64,000 bases of DNA from Verrucomicrobiia bacterium (GTDB lineage Bacteria; Verrucomicrobiota; Verrucomicrobiia; Verrucomicrobiales; Akkermansiaceae), in NCBI GenBank assembly GCA_030432565.1, contig JAUIGV010000006.1:1-64000 (forward strand). The letters are read 5' to 3'. Both the position numbers and the translations under genes were made by a program. Positions within the stretch are counted from its first letter, which is position 1. Each line of letters opens with the position of its first letter. Below the pieces are notes generated by a model. That model did no database searches, was not told the DNA's origin, and worked only from the letters and a program-made list of their open reading frames with translations. This document shows positions 32,811 through 41,849 of this stretch, piece by piece.

Positions 32811-33830
32811 TCACTGGGCGTCGCGGACTTTGAGCATGGTGTCGAGGATGGTGTTCCAGGTTCCCTGCTCTTCGAGGAGTTCATTGGAGAACATGCAGCC
32901 GTCCCAGCAGATGTGCTCGATCTTGCGGTCGGCGTGGTCTTTGAGCCACTCGGAGGAGCAAGCGACGATATCGAGTTTGCCGTTTGGATCATCGGCAGGG
33001 CAATGGCGGCCGGTTTTGTCGTGAGCGCCGGTGCCGTGGACGGTGCCGTCGTTTTGGGCGACGTGGAAGTCGATGGTCCAGGGGCGGAGCTTGTCGACCA
33101 TGGGGCGATAGGCGGCCCAAAATTCTTCCTCGGTGTGGTCTGGTTTGACGAGGGCGTGCTCGGGGGCGTTGTAGCCGAGGAGGTAAAGATAGGTGTGGGC
33201 GAGGTCGGATTGGAATCCAACTGTTTCAGGCATGCCGATGGCTTCGAGGAGATCGAGGGTGTCTTTCCAGGAATGAATGCCACCCCAGCAGATTTCGCCT
33301 TCCATGGCGAGGCGCTCTCCGTTGTCGGCAGCGACCTTTGCAGCGCGTTTGATGGTGTCGGCAGCCAGGGCGGTGTTGGCGGCGGGGTCCTTGGCCCAGT
33401 CCTCCACTCCTCCGGCGGTGTCTATGCGGATGGCTCCGTATTCGCGGACGCCGTGCGCTTTAAAGATGTTGGCGACGCGACAGGCTTTTTCGACCGCGAG
33501 GACGAAGTTGTCCCGGTCGGTTTGCGAGCCGAAGGCGGAGCCGCCGACGGTGCCTTCCCAGACGGGTGCGACAAGGGTGCCGACTTTGAGGTCTTTGGAG
33601 GCGATGAGGTCGGCGATTTTTTTCAACTCATCCTCGGAGGCATCGGGATCGGTGTGGGGGTGAAAGAGAAAGTAGTCGATGCCGTCGAATTTCTGCCCGT
33701 TGACTTCGGCAGTGGTGGTGAGTTCGAGCATGCGCTCGAGAGAAATGGGCGGGTGGTCGGTGCCTTCTTCTTTTCCGACGAGACCGGGCCACATGGCGTT
33801 GTGAACTTTGAGTGAACTCATACGGGCCAT
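32811..33830 (-). CDS. Sugar phosphate isomerase/epimerase-like TIM-barrel enzyme
   Basis: 339 residues, no signal peptide. The sequence matches xylose isomerase-like TIM barrels (AP endonuclease 2 superfamily): [48 protein letters not shown] and [16 protein letters not shown]. Glu, Asp and His in these strand ends form the usual divalent metal site. The start could be ATG 33830 or ATG 33821. It lies 59 bases upstream of the symporter and probably shares its transcript. Substrate unknown; a role in conversion of the sugar taken up by the symporter is inference. Confidence 0.85.
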   Translation of the reverse strand: MARMSSLKVHNAMWPGLVGKEEGTDHPPISLERMLELTTTAEVNGQKFDGIDYFLFHPHTDPDASEDELKKIADLIASKDLKVGTLVAPVWEGTVGGSAFGSQTDRDNFVLAVEKACRVANIFKAHGVREYGAIRIDTAGGVEDWAKDPAANTALAADTIKRAAKVAADNGERLAMEGEICWGGIHSWKDTLDLLEAIGMPETVGFQSDLAHTYLYLLGYNAPEHALVKPDHTEEEFWAAYRPMVDKLRPWTIDFHVAQNDGTVHGTGAHDKTGRHCPADDPNGKLDIVACSSEWLKDHADRKIEHICWDGCMFSNELLEEQGTWNTILDTMLKVRDAQ

Positions 33831-33877
33831 AGTGAAGGTTGAAGAGTAAGGAGTGAAGTTTGAAATTCAGCCAGTGA

Positions 33878-34195
33878 TTATTGCGGGATTTCCCGGTCGC
33901 CGTGGTGCTGAAGCTGTTCTCGTCTTAGCTTCGACAAGCGGCACCCGGCATAGATCCAACTCGCAACGAGAGTCAGGCCGATGATGATTATGAGAATGGC
34001 AACGGGCGTGGTAATCCTTTCGAAGCCATTTGTGGCAAGCGAGAAGATGGCGATGATGGGAAGGGTGGCGGGGAGGGTGTTGATGGGAATGGCAGTGAAG
34101 GTGTAGATTCTCTGCCACTTCATGGTCTCGCGATTTACTGGCGTGATCTGAGTTTCGGCTTCTTCTGCTGGTGGGGCGTAACGGGGATCGCTCAT
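33878..34195 (-). CDS. Small membrane protein, paralogue of its upstream neighbour
   Basis: 105 residues from ATG 34195 (MSDPRYAPPAEEAET), overlapping the upstream stop (ATGA). Two hydrophobic segments at about 36-56 and 64-84 follow the short N-terminus. The DPxYxPP start is shared with the gene before it, which implies a common origin or a shared binding motif. It is the last gene of the Ton operon. Function unknown. Confidence 0.65.
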   Translation of the reverse strand: MSDPRYAPPAEEAETQITPVNRETMKWQRIYTFTAIPINTLPATLPIIAIFSLATNGFERITTPVAILIIIIGLTLVASWIYAGCRLSKLRREQLQHHGDREIPQ

Positions 34196-34488
34196 GATCT
34201 TCTTCGGAAGCCTGCGATAAGAGTTGAGATTAACGCAAGTAGGCCGGATGCGATAACGACCAACCCAACTGCGGCACCGATCCATAATGATGAATAGCTC
34301 AATTGTTCGGCCTCTTCGATGGAGGTGGCATTCCTATATTTGATCGTGATGATTTTACTCCAAATCCTTCCTCCAATTAGGGTGCTGATAAAGACAAGGC
34401 CGGATATGTTTCTAGTTTTTCGCCAGTTTGATTTTTTACTGGTCTGGGCGGCCTGAGAGTTTGGTGGTTCATACGGATCCTCGCTCAT
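34192..34488 (-). CDS. Small membrane protein with DPYEPP N-terminus
   Basis: 98 residues. N-terminus MSEDPYEPPNSQAAQTSKKS is followed by hydrophobic segments at about 28-43 and 70-92 and a basic end (FRRRS). It overlaps both neighbours by four bases (ATGA), so it is translationally coupled to tonB and to the next small protein. Not recognised beyond the MS(E)DPxYxPP start, which is common in small membrane proteins of this phylum group (recollection). Confidence 0.65.
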   Translation of the reverse strand: MSEDPYEPPNSQAAQTSKKSNWRKTRNISGLVFISTLIGGRIWSKIITIKYRNATSIEEAEQLSYSSLWIGAAVGLVVIASGLLALISTLIAGFRRRS

Positions 34489-35273
34489 CGCAGTCGAAAT
34501 GGCACGGGCAGGGTGTAACTGTAGCTGATGGCTTCGCCGAGGGCGTTGCGGGCGGGTTTAAAACGCCAGCGACGGATGGCGGCGAGGGCGGCGTTGTCGA
34601 GAAGGGAGTGTCCGCTGGATTTGGCGACGCGAACGGAGGTGACGGTTCCGGAGGTTCCGACGGTAAAGGAAAGGGTGACGGTGCCTTGCTGGCCGGCGCG
34701 GCGGGCGGCGGAGGGGTATTTGGGTTTGGGTTGGTTGATGCCGGAGGGTTTGCTGACGATTCGTTTTTTTGCCGCGGCGCGGGCGGCTGCTGCTTTGCGG
34801 CGCGCGGCTTCGACTTTTTGGGCGGCGAGCTTTTGTCTGCGCTTTTCTTCGAGCTGTTTGCGGGCGAGTTCGCGTTGCCGTGCCAGTTCGCGTTCGCGTG
34901 CGGCCTGGGCTTCTTGTTCCTTTTTCAGGATGGCGGGATCAATTTTTGGAGGCTCGGGTTTTGGCGGAGGCGTGGGCTCGACCTCCGGAGGGGCGGGTTC
35001 CGGTTCGGCTTGGGCAATGGGCTCCGGCTCGGGCATGTGCTCCGGTTCGGGGTTGGGAGCCGGCGGGTCCGGGGTCACGAGAGGTTCGGGAGCAGGCTTT
35101 GGCGCTGGTTCCTGAAATTCGACGAAGCTGAGGTCGATGAAGGCAGTTTGTTCCGGTGGGGTGTCGGGTAGCTCGATGGTGATTTTCCCCCACTTCAGGG
35201 CGCCCGCAAAGAGCGCCGCCGTGAAGACGGCGACGAAGATCCAGGTCAGGGGCTGACTACTTCGTGAGTTCAT
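34485..35273 (-). CDS. tonB: TonB energy transducer
   Basis: 262 residues from ATG 35273. One transmembrane segment at about 9-27 (LTWIFVAVFTAALFAGAL) leads into a Pro/Glu-rich spacer (about 60-125), a Lys/Arg/Glu helix (about 125-180) and a C-terminal TonB domain (about 185-262, PKPKYPSAARRAGQQGTVTL, SSGHSLLDNAALAAIRRWRF). TonB couples ExbB/ExbD energy from the proton gradient to outer-membrane receptors. The start overlaps exbD by 17 bases. A longer frame from 35318 adds residues upstream of the anchor and is unlikely. Confidence 0.9.
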   Translation of the reverse strand: MNSRSSQPLTWIFVAVFTAALFAGALKWGKITIELPDTPPEQTAFIDLSFVEFQEPAPKPAPEPLVTPDPPAPNPEPEHMPEPEPIAQAEPEPAPPEVEPTPPPKPEPPKIDPAILKKEQEAQAARERELARQRELARKQLEEKRRQKLAAQKVEAARRKAAAARAAAKKRIVSKPSGINQPKPKYPSAARRAGQQGTVTLSFTVGTSGTVTSVRVAKSSGHSLLDNAALAAIRRWRFKPARNALGEAISYSYTLPVPFRLR

Positions 35274-35670
35274 TCTGCTTGTCGTAAGCGAGATTGATAA
35301 TACCGCTTTCCCGCGCAATTTCCATCACGGGAAAGATGATTTCGGCTTGGGCGGCTTTGTCGACCCGGAGGATGAGGGCGTCAATCCCGCTGTGTTGGAT
35401 GGCGTCGCGGAGTTTGCTGTCGAGGTCTTCTTTGGCGATTTCCGCTCCTTCGAGAAGGATGGTGTTCTCAGCCGTGATGACGAGGGTGAGGTGTTGGTCG
35501 TCGGGGTTGGCGGTGGCGGATTCCATGGGCCCGGCGGGGAGCTCGACGCGGCGGTCGGGCTTGATGAACTGGCTGCTCACCATGAGAAAGATGAGGAGTT
35601 GGAAAACGACGTCGATAAGCGGGGTCATGTCAATCCCGGCATCAATGCGGCGTTTTCTGGTGATGAGCAT
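35257..35670 (-). CDS. exbD: ExbD biopolymer transport protein
   Basis: 137 residues. One transmembrane helix near the N-terminus carries the essential Asp (IDMTPLIDVVFQLLIFLMVSS, about 13-33). The periplasmic domain follows, with GMESATANPDD-like tract, ALILRVDKAAQAEIIFPVME and a short tail. ExbD couples proton flow to TonB. It lies 24 bases after exbB and overlaps tonB, so the three form one operon. Confidence 0.92.
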   Translation of the reverse strand: MLITRKRRIDAGIDMTPLIDVVFQLLIFLMVSSQFIKPDRRVELPAGPMESATANPDDQHLTLVITAENTILLEGAEIAKEDLDSKLRDAIQHSGIDALILRVDKAAQAEIIFPVMEIARESGIINLAYDKQNELTK

Positions 35671-35694
35671 TTTTTAAGGCTTCGGGATGAAGGT

Positions 35695-36291
35695 TTAGGA
35701 CCTGGAAAAAAATCGTTCACGAAGGTGTGAGGTCAGTTCGTTGAGGTCGTGCACAAGCCTGTCGACGCGGGCTTCGAAGATCCTGGTCATCGCCATGGCG
35801 GGGATGGCGACGAGGAGGCCGGCGACGGTGGTGAGAAGACCGGTCCAGATGCCGTCGGCGAAGTCGGCAGGAGTGACGGTTTCGCCAAGTTTGGCGATTT
35901 TTGAGAAGGCGATGACCATACCCCAGACAGTGCCGAGCAGTCCGATGAGAGGAGAGATGGCAGCGATGAGAGCGAGAATACGGAGGCCGCGTTCGTGTTG
36001 GCGAATGACGCGGGAGGCTTCGCGCTCGGTGACGTTGAGAGTGTGCTCTTCGCCATCGGAAGTGGCGTTCACAAAGACCGATCCGACTTGGGTGAGAGGG
36101 TTGGACGAGGAGGTGACGCCCTGTTGCAAGTCTCTGATGCTGCGTGAGAGCCGATATTGCCGAAGTGTGTAGTAGATCAGGCGTTCCAGAACGATGAGGA
36201 CCGTGATGAAAGCGAGAATGAGGAGGGGCCACATGAAGCCACCGCCTTTTTCGAAGAGTTCGGGAAGGGAGAATTCTATCGAGAGGATCAT
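35695..36291 (-). CDS. exbB: ExbB/TolQ/MotA-family proton channel
   Basis: 198 residues with three transmembrane segments, at about 19-35 (WPLLILAFITVLIVLERLI), 105-125 and 148-170. Family signature: ILALIAAISPLIGLLGTVWGMVIAF, then DFADGIWTGLLTTVAGLLVAIPAM. It is 16 bases downstream of the secreted unknown protein at 36308 and 24 bases before exbD. It is the channel part of the Ton complex in the inner membrane. Confidence 0.92.
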   Translation of the reverse strand: MILSIEFSLPELFEKGGGFMWPLLILAFITVLIVLERLIYYTLRQYRLSRSIRDLQQGVTSSSNPLTQVGSVFVNATSDGEEHTLNVTEREASRVIRQHERGLRILALIAAISPLIGLLGTVWGMVIAFSKIAKLGETVTPADFADGIWTGLLTTVAGLLVAIPAMAMTRIFEARVDRLVHDLNELTSHLRERFFSRS

Positions 36292-36307
36292 GTTGAACGG
36301 GAGTGAA

Positions 36308-37531
36308 TTATTCGGCTTTCAATTTTTCGACATAGGCGTCGATGGCGCGGCCAATCCGAACGCGGTAGTAGGCGTTTTCCACAAAATCTTCGACAAGAAT
36401 TCGGGAGACGAGGGCCTGTCCTTTTGAACCTTCCAATTTCCCGTTGAGCACCTCGGCGAGGTATTCCTGCTTCTTGGCCGGGGGAGCTTGCTGGCGAAAT
36501 GATCTGACGAGGTTCTCGATGAAAGCATTGCGTGATTCAGGAGTTGTGAGGATTTCGGCTGCACCGATTTGATTTCCGTCTTGCTTCAGTCGTTTGGCAG
36601 TCTTCGCCATGGCTTGATCGAGAAATTTGAAGAAGAACTCGTTGTTGATGAATCCTGATTTGTTGAGCGGCTCCTGGCTCAGGAAGTCGATGAATCGATC
36701 TTCGATGGACACCAGGTAGGTTCGCAGTGAATCAGCAAGCTTTTTGTCTCGGGAAGCTTCATTGATGAGGTTTTGCAGAACCTGCCTGGTGAATTTTTGG
36801 CTCATTCCGGAGGCGGTGAGGTTTTCACGCCGGGCGTTTTCCAAATCGAATTTGAATTTGGCGGAGATGGCTTCTTTGCCGGGGTTTGCCTTCCAGAATG
36901 TTCGCTTGAACGATCGTATCTGGTCTCCGGATGTGACCACTTGTGAGGTGATCACGCCGGTTTTGGCGTCGACGGTGACTGTGCCAAGTTCCCCGAGGTC
37001 CAGAACGACTTCGTTATCGGATTTGCTGACGAGTTTTTCCGCTTTTACCAAAAGTCCGGCTCCTCCGGTGGTGTATGAGATGCCCATGTTGACGCCTGTC
37101 TTGTCCAGGTAGGAGTCGGGTTTGATGCGCGCGGGGATTTTGTCTTCTTTTTCTCGTTCGATGATCTCAACGAGGTCGCTGAATCGGTTGCCCAAGGCGC
37201 CAAATCCCTCAAATACAACTTTTTGGTCGCCGGACTGAAGGAGATAGTTCCCGTCCGCGGTGGTCCATTGCTGGCCTTGCTGCATCACATTGCCCCTTTC
37301 GTCCTTGAGTTCTGAGATGAGATAGGACCACCCCGATTTGAAATCGACGCCCATCTCGATGGTGCCGGTTCGGCCAGTGCTCGTTTCGGCGGCGTAGGTG
37401 GCCTGGTATCCCTCGAGTTTGCCGTGTCGGGCGGCGAGCTCATCGAGAGTTTCACCCAACTCATCGGCCCGGGCGATTTGGCAGACAATGAGTGTGGAAA
37501 TGATCGAGCGTTTCAAAAAGGACATGGACAT
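36308..37531 (-). CDS. Secreted protein of unknown function, first gene of the Ton operon
   Basis: 407 residues from ATG 37531; an alternative start is 37525. The signal peptide (SFLKRSIISTLIVCQIARA) is cleaved near residue 21. Residues about 30-200 form a beta-rich region (GTIEMGVDFKSGWSYLISEL, VVLDLGELGTVTVDAKTGVI) that is reminiscent of LolA-like lipoprotein-binding folds, with low certainty. The C-terminal half is helical (FLDQAMAKTAKRLKQDG, ILVEDFVENAYYRVRIGRAI). It precedes exbB by 16 bases, so it probably works with the Ton system in the periplasm (inference). Confidence 0.6.
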   Translation of the reverse strand: MSMSFLKRSIISTLIVCQIARADELGETLDELAARHGKLEGYQATYAAETSTGRTGTIEMGVDFKSGWSYLISELKDERGNVMQQGQQWTTADGNYLLQSGDQKVVFEGFGALGNRFSDLVEIIEREKEDKIPARIKPDSYLDKTGVNMGISYTTGGAGLLVKAEKLVSKSDNEVVLDLGELGTVTVDAKTGVITSQVVTSGDQIRSFKRTFWKANPGKEAISAKFKFDLENARRENLTASGMSQKFTRQVLQNLINEASRDKKLADSLRTYLVSIEDRFIDFLSQEPLNKSGFINNEFFFKFLDQAMAKTAKRLKQDGNQIGAAEILTTPESRNAFIENLVRSFRQQAPPAKKQEYLAEVLNGKLEGSKGQALVSRILVEDFVENAYYRVRIGRAIDAYVEKLKAE

Positions 37532-37689
37532 GAAGTACCATGTCCCTCTGCGGGGGCGAGTCAAAAGAAGGTTCGAGGAATTTCCCGGTGATTCCCGCGG
37601 TGCCTTGGCCGGGGATGGGTTTGAAGGGCAGTTTAAGATTGCCTCATCTTCAAGGAATCTGTATTTGCGTCGGTAACTGTTATTTCTCC

Positions 37690-38307
37690 ATGGAAGTATT
37701 GCTTGAGCGTCCGGTCCTTGTCCTTAATCGGCTCTGGCAGCCGGTGCACACTTGCTCGGTAAAGCGGGCGTTGAAACTTCTCTGCCTCGGTCATGCCCAG
37801 GTGGTACAGACGGAGGGGGAGTGTCGATATCAAACCCATGACATCGGGTCCTGGGTCGAGTATTCAGGCGGGGAAAGGGAGTCGGCGGCTGCCGAATTGG
37901 TGCATTCGGTCAAGGTGGCCCTGCGGGTTCCCAAGATTATTGTTTTGGCTCTTTATGATCGCATTCCGCGAAAGGAAGTGAAGTTCACGCGGCAGAATGT
38001 CTTCCTTCGGGACAAGCACACCTGCCAGTATTGCACCGAGATTTTTCCCGAGGCGAAGTTGAATCTCGATCACGTTGTTCCCCGGGACAAGGGCGGGAAA
38101 ACAACCTGGGAGAATATCGTGACTTCTTGTATTCCGTGCAACACCCGCAAGGCGAACCGTTTGCCGTGCGAAATTGGCATGCGACTTCTCAATGAGCCGC
38201 GCGCGCCGAAATGGCGGCCGCTTTTTGGCTTTCGAAAGCAGGCGAGCGAGCAGGTTTGGCAGGAATTTATTTCGCCGGACCGGAAGAATGTCAGCCTTGG
38301 CGCGTAA
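37690..38307 (+). CDS. HNH endonuclease
   Basis: 205 residues from ATG 37690. The C-terminal HNH site is intact: CQYCTEIFPE, LNLDHVVPRDKGGKTTWENIV and SCIPCNTRKANR, with the catalytic His and the two Cys pairs that bind zinc. The N-terminal part (VLNRLWQPVHTCSVKRALKL, LCLGHAQVV) is typical of the widespread small HNH family seen in many bacteria, whose cellular role is not known. It is divergent from the Ton operon and not near any restriction or phage gene. A much longer frame from 37540 has no supporting start. Confidence 0.88.
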   Translation: MEVLLERPVLVLNRLWQPVHTCSVKRALKLLCLGHAQVVQTEGECRYQTHDIGSWVEYSGGERESAAAELVHSVKVALRVPKIIVLALYDRIPRKEVKFTRQNVFLRDKHTCQYCTEIFPEAKLNLDHVVPRDKGGKTTWENIVTSCIPCNTRKANRLPCEIGMRLLNEPRAPKWRPLFGFRKQASEQVWQEFISPDRKNVSLGA

Positions 38308-38346
38308 TCGCTGGTCCTTCCGGGTATTGTCTGGTATTTTGCCTTT

Positions 38347-39069
38347 GTGAACTTTCCGAATGAGGCAGGCGGGGTGATCCTGTGGTTACAGGTCGTTCTC
38401 GGTTTTGTGGGCCTGTTGGTCATGGTGGAGCGCATGGTGTTTTTCCAGCATGCCCGCACCAAGGTGGCTGATTTGCTTTTAGGAGTCACGAATCATGTCC
38501 GCAAGAAGGCTTATGCAGAGGCTCTGCACGAGGCCTCGCGCGCCCGGGGGCCGGAGGCGAGGGTGATTCATTCGGTTTTGATGCGCCACCATCTGGACCG
38601 GACCAATTTGCGTGAAATTGCGCAGGAGGCGGGGCAGTTGGAAGTTCCACGGATCGAGCGCTACCTGCGGGTGCTTCTCGGAGTTGCGATGCTGGCTCCC
38701 ATGCTGGGAATGTTCGGAACGGTTCTTGGCTTGATTGAAGTTTTCATGAAGGTGGGTGCGGCTGATTCGGCGGTGGCCCAGGCTGCCCTGGCAAGTGGAA
38801 TGTTCCAAAGCCTGGTCTCGACTGCGGTCGGGCTGGCGCTCGCGATTCCTTCCTATCTTGTCTATCTCTACCTTTACGGAAAGGCCCAGCGAATGCTGCA
38901 CCGTCTTGAGAGAGCTGGAATTGAGACTGTGAACATCGTGTGCGACAGCCGCGAACATGACCGTATCGTTTCTTTTCGGGATAGCGTGGAGCGCCAGGCC
39001 CAGAACCCGGAACCGAAGTCCAAAAACTCCTCGATGAGATCAAAAATGTCCGACAAGAAGGACTCCTGA
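38347..39069 (+). CDS. Second ExbB/TolQ/MotA-family proton channel, divergent
   Basis: 240 residues from a GTG start. Transmembrane segments at about 9-30, 105-130 and 158-180, with the family core LLGVAMLAPMLGMFGTVLGLIEVF and SLVSTAVGLALAIPSYL. Compared with exbB at 35695 the soluble linker and the charged 40-residue C-terminal tail (DSVERQAQNPEPKSKNS) differ. It starts a four-gene unit (38347-40532) with very small gaps. It belongs to the ExbB/TolQ class, but pairing with TolQ or ExbB specifically is not decided. Confidence 0.85.
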   Translation: MNFPNEAGGVILWLQVVLGFVGLLVMVERMVFFQHARTKVADLLLGVTNHVRKKAYAEALHEASRARGPEARVIHSVLMRHHLDRTNLREIAQEAGQLEVPRIERYLRVLLGVAMLAPMLGMFGTVLGLIEVFMKVGAADSAVAQAALASGMFQSLVSTAVGLALAIPSYLVYLYLYGKAQRMLHRLERAGIETVNIVCDSREHDRIVSFRDSVERQAQNPEPKSKNSSMRSKMSDKKDS

Positions 39070-39072
39070 ACG

Positions 39073-39510
39073 ATGAAGCTCAAGATGTCATTGCCCGAGC
39101 GTCCCGGATGGATTTTCGTGATTCCAGGCTTCGATTTCATTGCGCTGTTACTCGCTCTGGTGATGCTCACGGGGGTGGTTGCGAAAGAAAGTTATGTCGA
39201 GATCAAGCTCCCGCGCTCGGAATTTCGGGGAGAGCGTTTGGGTGATGAGAATCCGGTGGTGGTGATGTTGAAGAGCACGACTGCCGGGCCGGTTTATTAT
39301 GTGGAAGGGGTCGAGGTGCCCGAGGACTCTCTTGGGAACGTTGTGTTCGAGTCCGCCGAGAAGCTGGGAACCAAGGTGGTAGCGCTCAAAGTGGATTCCG
39401 GAGCGACGATGGCGGAGCGTCAGGTCTTGATCGATTCGATTGGCAGGCTCAACGGGATCCGTATTTTTGAGGGCTATGAGCGGGTGGATGATTCCAACAA
39501 GTTGCCCTGA
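39073..39510 (+). CDS. ExbD/TolR-like protein of the second system
   Basis: 145 residues. One transmembrane helix (about 15-36, FVIPGFDFIALLLALVMLTG) carries the conserved Asp (D20) of ExbD/TolR. The periplasmic domain (VEIKLPRSEFRGERLG, EKLGTKVVALKVDSGATMAE) is divergent in detail but similar in layout. It is three bases after the channel gene. Confidence 0.8.
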   Translation: MKLKMSLPERPGWIFVIPGFDFIALLLALVMLTGVVAKESYVEIKLPRSEFRGERLGDENPVVVMLKSTTAGPVYYVEGVEVPEDSLGNVVFESAEKLGTKVVALKVDSGATMAERQVLIDSIGRLNGIRIFEGYERVDDSNKLP

Positions 39511-39513
39511 GAG

Positions 39514-40296
39514 ATGTTTTGGCGTCATCGGAAAGTTCTTCGTGACCGGGCTGCCGGAATGGTTTTCGATTGGCGCCGGGGACATGGTTCTTCCTACCGC
39601 TTGTTGATCGCCTTTGTAGTTTCGGGTGCTTTTTGGGGAGGGATTTATCGGTTTGTGCAGGTGCGTGAAGTCCAACCGGTGGAGCTGGCGCAGAATGAAA
39701 TTGATGTCGCGATGGTGGATCTTGAGGCTGATGAGTATCGTGGATTGGCCGAGGTCGTCGATCGGAAAACACTTTTTCAGCAGCGTTGGAATGTCAGCAA
39801 TTCCAATGTCATTGATCAGGTGGTCGCGGAGATCCTCGCCGCAACCACTCCGCGCGTCTATGAGCCGACCTTGCGTCAGATCTCACTTCCGGAGCCGGAG
39901 GTGAAGTTGGCAAATCTGCCTGGGATGGGGCCGGATGCGCTGCCCGAACCGGATGCAGTGGCATCGGTAACGTATGCGAGCGAAGAGCCGAATTGGTGGA
40001 TCAAGGTCAAGGTGGTCGACGGTCCGGCGGGCCTGAAGTCCTTGGATTTTCCCTTCGAGTGGTCCCAGGATCCAAATTTAATGAGCGAGGGAGAAATTTG
40101 GTCCATCGTCCTGACTGCGGATTGGCGCGGACGTGTCGTCGCGGTTGAGGCTTGGTGGGAGAAGGCCAATGATGTCCGGACCGGTCCCATTTTAAACAGA
40201 CTTCGAAGCGAAAGGATCGAGCCGTTGCCTAAAATGGGACCATTGCGGGTCTGGAGGCTTGAAGCGGAGCTTGTCAACCGACCTGCCAACCAATGA
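39514..40296 (+). CDS. Unknown anchored periplasmic protein, TonB-like position
   Basis: 260 residues. One transmembrane helix at about 30-46 (LLIAFVVSGAFWGGIYRF) after a basic N-terminus, then a periplasmic region. A central part is Pro/Glu-rich (SLPEPEVKLANLPGMGPDAL, about 125-150), and a compact C-terminal domain has WWIKVKVVDGPAGL, WSIVLTADWRGRVVAVEAW and LRSERIEPLPKMGP. It occupies the position of TonB after the ExbB- and ExbD-like genes, with the same anchor, linker and C-domain plan, but no TonB motif is recognisable. It starts four bases past the preceding stop. Confidence 0.65.
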   Translation: MFWRHRKVLRDRAAGMVFDWRRGHGSSYRLLIAFVVSGAFWGGIYRFVQVREVQPVELAQNEIDVAMVDLEADEYRGLAEVVDRKTLFQQRWNVSNSNVIDQVVAEILAATTPRVYEPTLRQISLPEPEVKLANLPGMGPDALPEPDAVASVTYASEEPNWWIKVKVVDGPAGLKSLDFPFEWSQDPNLMSEGEIWSIVLTADWRGRVVAVEAWWEKANDVRTGPILNRLRSERIEPLPKMGPLRVWRLEAELVNRPANQ

Positions 40297-40532
40297 TTAT
40301 TTCATTTTCTGATCTTCTCGTGGTGATCGTCATGCTTGCGTTCGTTTGGATCGCGGTGGATTGGGCGTTTTCCTTTATTGCCGAGCGACGGGAGGAGCGC
40401 CGTCTCCGCTCTTCGACGAGGGAATGTCACCTTTGCGGCAAGCGTTATTCTGAAGAAAAGCGGGTGAAGCTCTCCACCTGTCCCAAGTGTTCTGCACGCA
40501 ATGTCCGGGGTGGCCACCGCAAGTTGGGGTGA
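40293..40532 (+). CDS. Membrane protein with zinc-ribbon motif
   Basis: 79 residues. One transmembrane helix (about 6-24, DLLVVIVMLAFVWIAVDWAF) is followed by a basic helix and two Cys pairs, CHLC and CPKC, about 20 residues apart, as in a zinc ribbon. It overlaps the preceding gene by four bases (ATGA). Family unknown. A weak stem (CCTGT/ACAGG, 40535-40549) follows. Confidence 0.7.
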   Translation: MIISFSDLLVVIVMLAFVWIAVDWAFSFIAERREERRLRSSTRECHLCGKRYSEEKRVKLSTCPKCSARNVRGGHRKLG

Positions 40533-40601
40533 ATCCTGTCAATTACAGGCCTTGCTTTTCAAAAGAACACGGGCTAACCACAACGAAACCTTCTAGCAGC
40601 A

Positions 40602-41846
40602 ATGGAAAACCGACGCGTCGTAGTGACAGGGATCGGGGCCGTGAGCCCCTTGGGAAATGATGCCAACTCAACTTGGGAAAGCATGAAAGCCGGGCGGAGT
40701 GGGATCAGCCTGATCGAGTCCATGGATACCAGCGAGTATCCGGTGAAGATCGGGGGTGAGGTGCGTGATTTTGATCACACCCGGTATTTTAGCAATCCCA
40801 AGGATGCCCGTCGTATGGACCGCTATGCCCACCTTTCCATCGCGGCAGCCCAGATGGCTCTCACCGAGTCGGGTCTTGTCGAGGGGGAGCTCGATCGCGA
40901 CCGGGTGGGCGTGATGCTGGGAAGTGGAATCGGGGGACTCGGAACGCTCGAGGCCAATCACACCGCGCTCATGAAACGCAGCCCAAGCCGCGTGTCGCCC
41001 TTCACCATTCCGATGATGATTTCCAATATCGCCAGCGGGGTCTTCTCGATGGAGCACGGATTTGGCGGCCCCAATATGGCGATTGTGACGGCCTGTGCGA
41101 CCGCAAACCACAGTATCGGAGAGGCCTGGAGAATGATCAAATTTGGTGATGCCGATGCTTTCGTGGCAGGAGGGTCTGAAGCAGCCATCCTCCCAATGGG
41201 TCTGGCTGGCTTTGGCAACATGAAGGCTCTCAGTACCCGAAATGACGATCCGACCGCGGCATCACGTCCGTTTGACACCGGCCGTGATGGATTTGTCATG
41301 GGCGAGGGTGCCGGAGTGGTGGTGATCGAGGAACTTGAGCATGCCAAGAAACGCGGTGCGACCATTCTCGCCGAGCTCACCGGATATGGCCTCAGCGCCG
41401 ATGCCTATCACCTGACTTCGCCTCATCCCGAGGGTCTGGGCGCGGCCCGTTGCATGGACATGGCCCTGAAGCACGCCGGGCTCAATCCGGAAGATGTGCA
41501 ATACGTGAACGCCCACGGCACCTCGACCCCACAGGGAGATATTTGTGAAACCAAGGCGATCAAGAAGTCCTTCGGAAACTGGAGCAAGGAAGGGCTCGTT
41601 GTCAGTTCGACCAAGTCGATGACCGGTCACCTCCTCGGAGCTGCCGGTGGGGTGGAGATTCTGGCCTGCATCAATGCCATCCGTGACGGGGTGATTCCGC
41701 CAACCATTAACCTGGAGGATCAAGATCCCGAGTGCGATCTCGACTACTGCGCCAATACCGCGCGTGAAGTTGAAATCAAGGCCGCTTTGAGCAACTCCTT
41801 CGGCTTCGGCGGGCACAATGCCTCCTTGCTGGTAGAGAAGTTTTAA
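40602..41846 (+). CDS. fabF: 3-oxoacyl-ACP synthase II
   Basis: 414 residues. FabF condenses malonyl-ACP with acyl-ACP in fatty acid elongation. VVVTGIGAVSPLGND is the N-terminal signature. The catalytic triad is present: Cys in ACATANHSIGEAW, His in NAHGTSTPQGD and His in TGHLLGAAGG. FGFGGHNASL is the C-terminal glycine-rich motif. The length is typical. The menD gene starts three bases later, which suggests one transcript. Confidence 0.96.
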   Translation: MENRRVVVTGIGAVSPLGNDANSTWESMKAGRSGISLIESMDTSEYPVKIGGEVRDFDHTRYFSNPKDARRMDRYAHLSIAAAQMALTESGLVEGELDRDRVGVMLGSGIGGLGTLEANHTALMKRSPSRVSPFTIPMMISNIASGVFSMEHGFGGPNMAIVTACATANHSIGEAWRMIKFGDADAFVAGGSEAAILPMGLAGFGNMKALSTRNDDPTAASRPFDTGRDGFVMGEGAGVVVIEELEHAKKRGATILAELTGYGLSADAYHLTSPHPEGLGAARCMDMALKHAGLNPEDVQYVNAHGTSTPQGDICETKAIKKSFGNWSKEGLVVSSTKSMTGHLLGAAGGVEILACINAIRDGVIPPTINLEDQDPECDLDYCANTAREVEIKAALSNSFGFGGHNASLLVEKF

Positions 41847-41849
41847 GCG

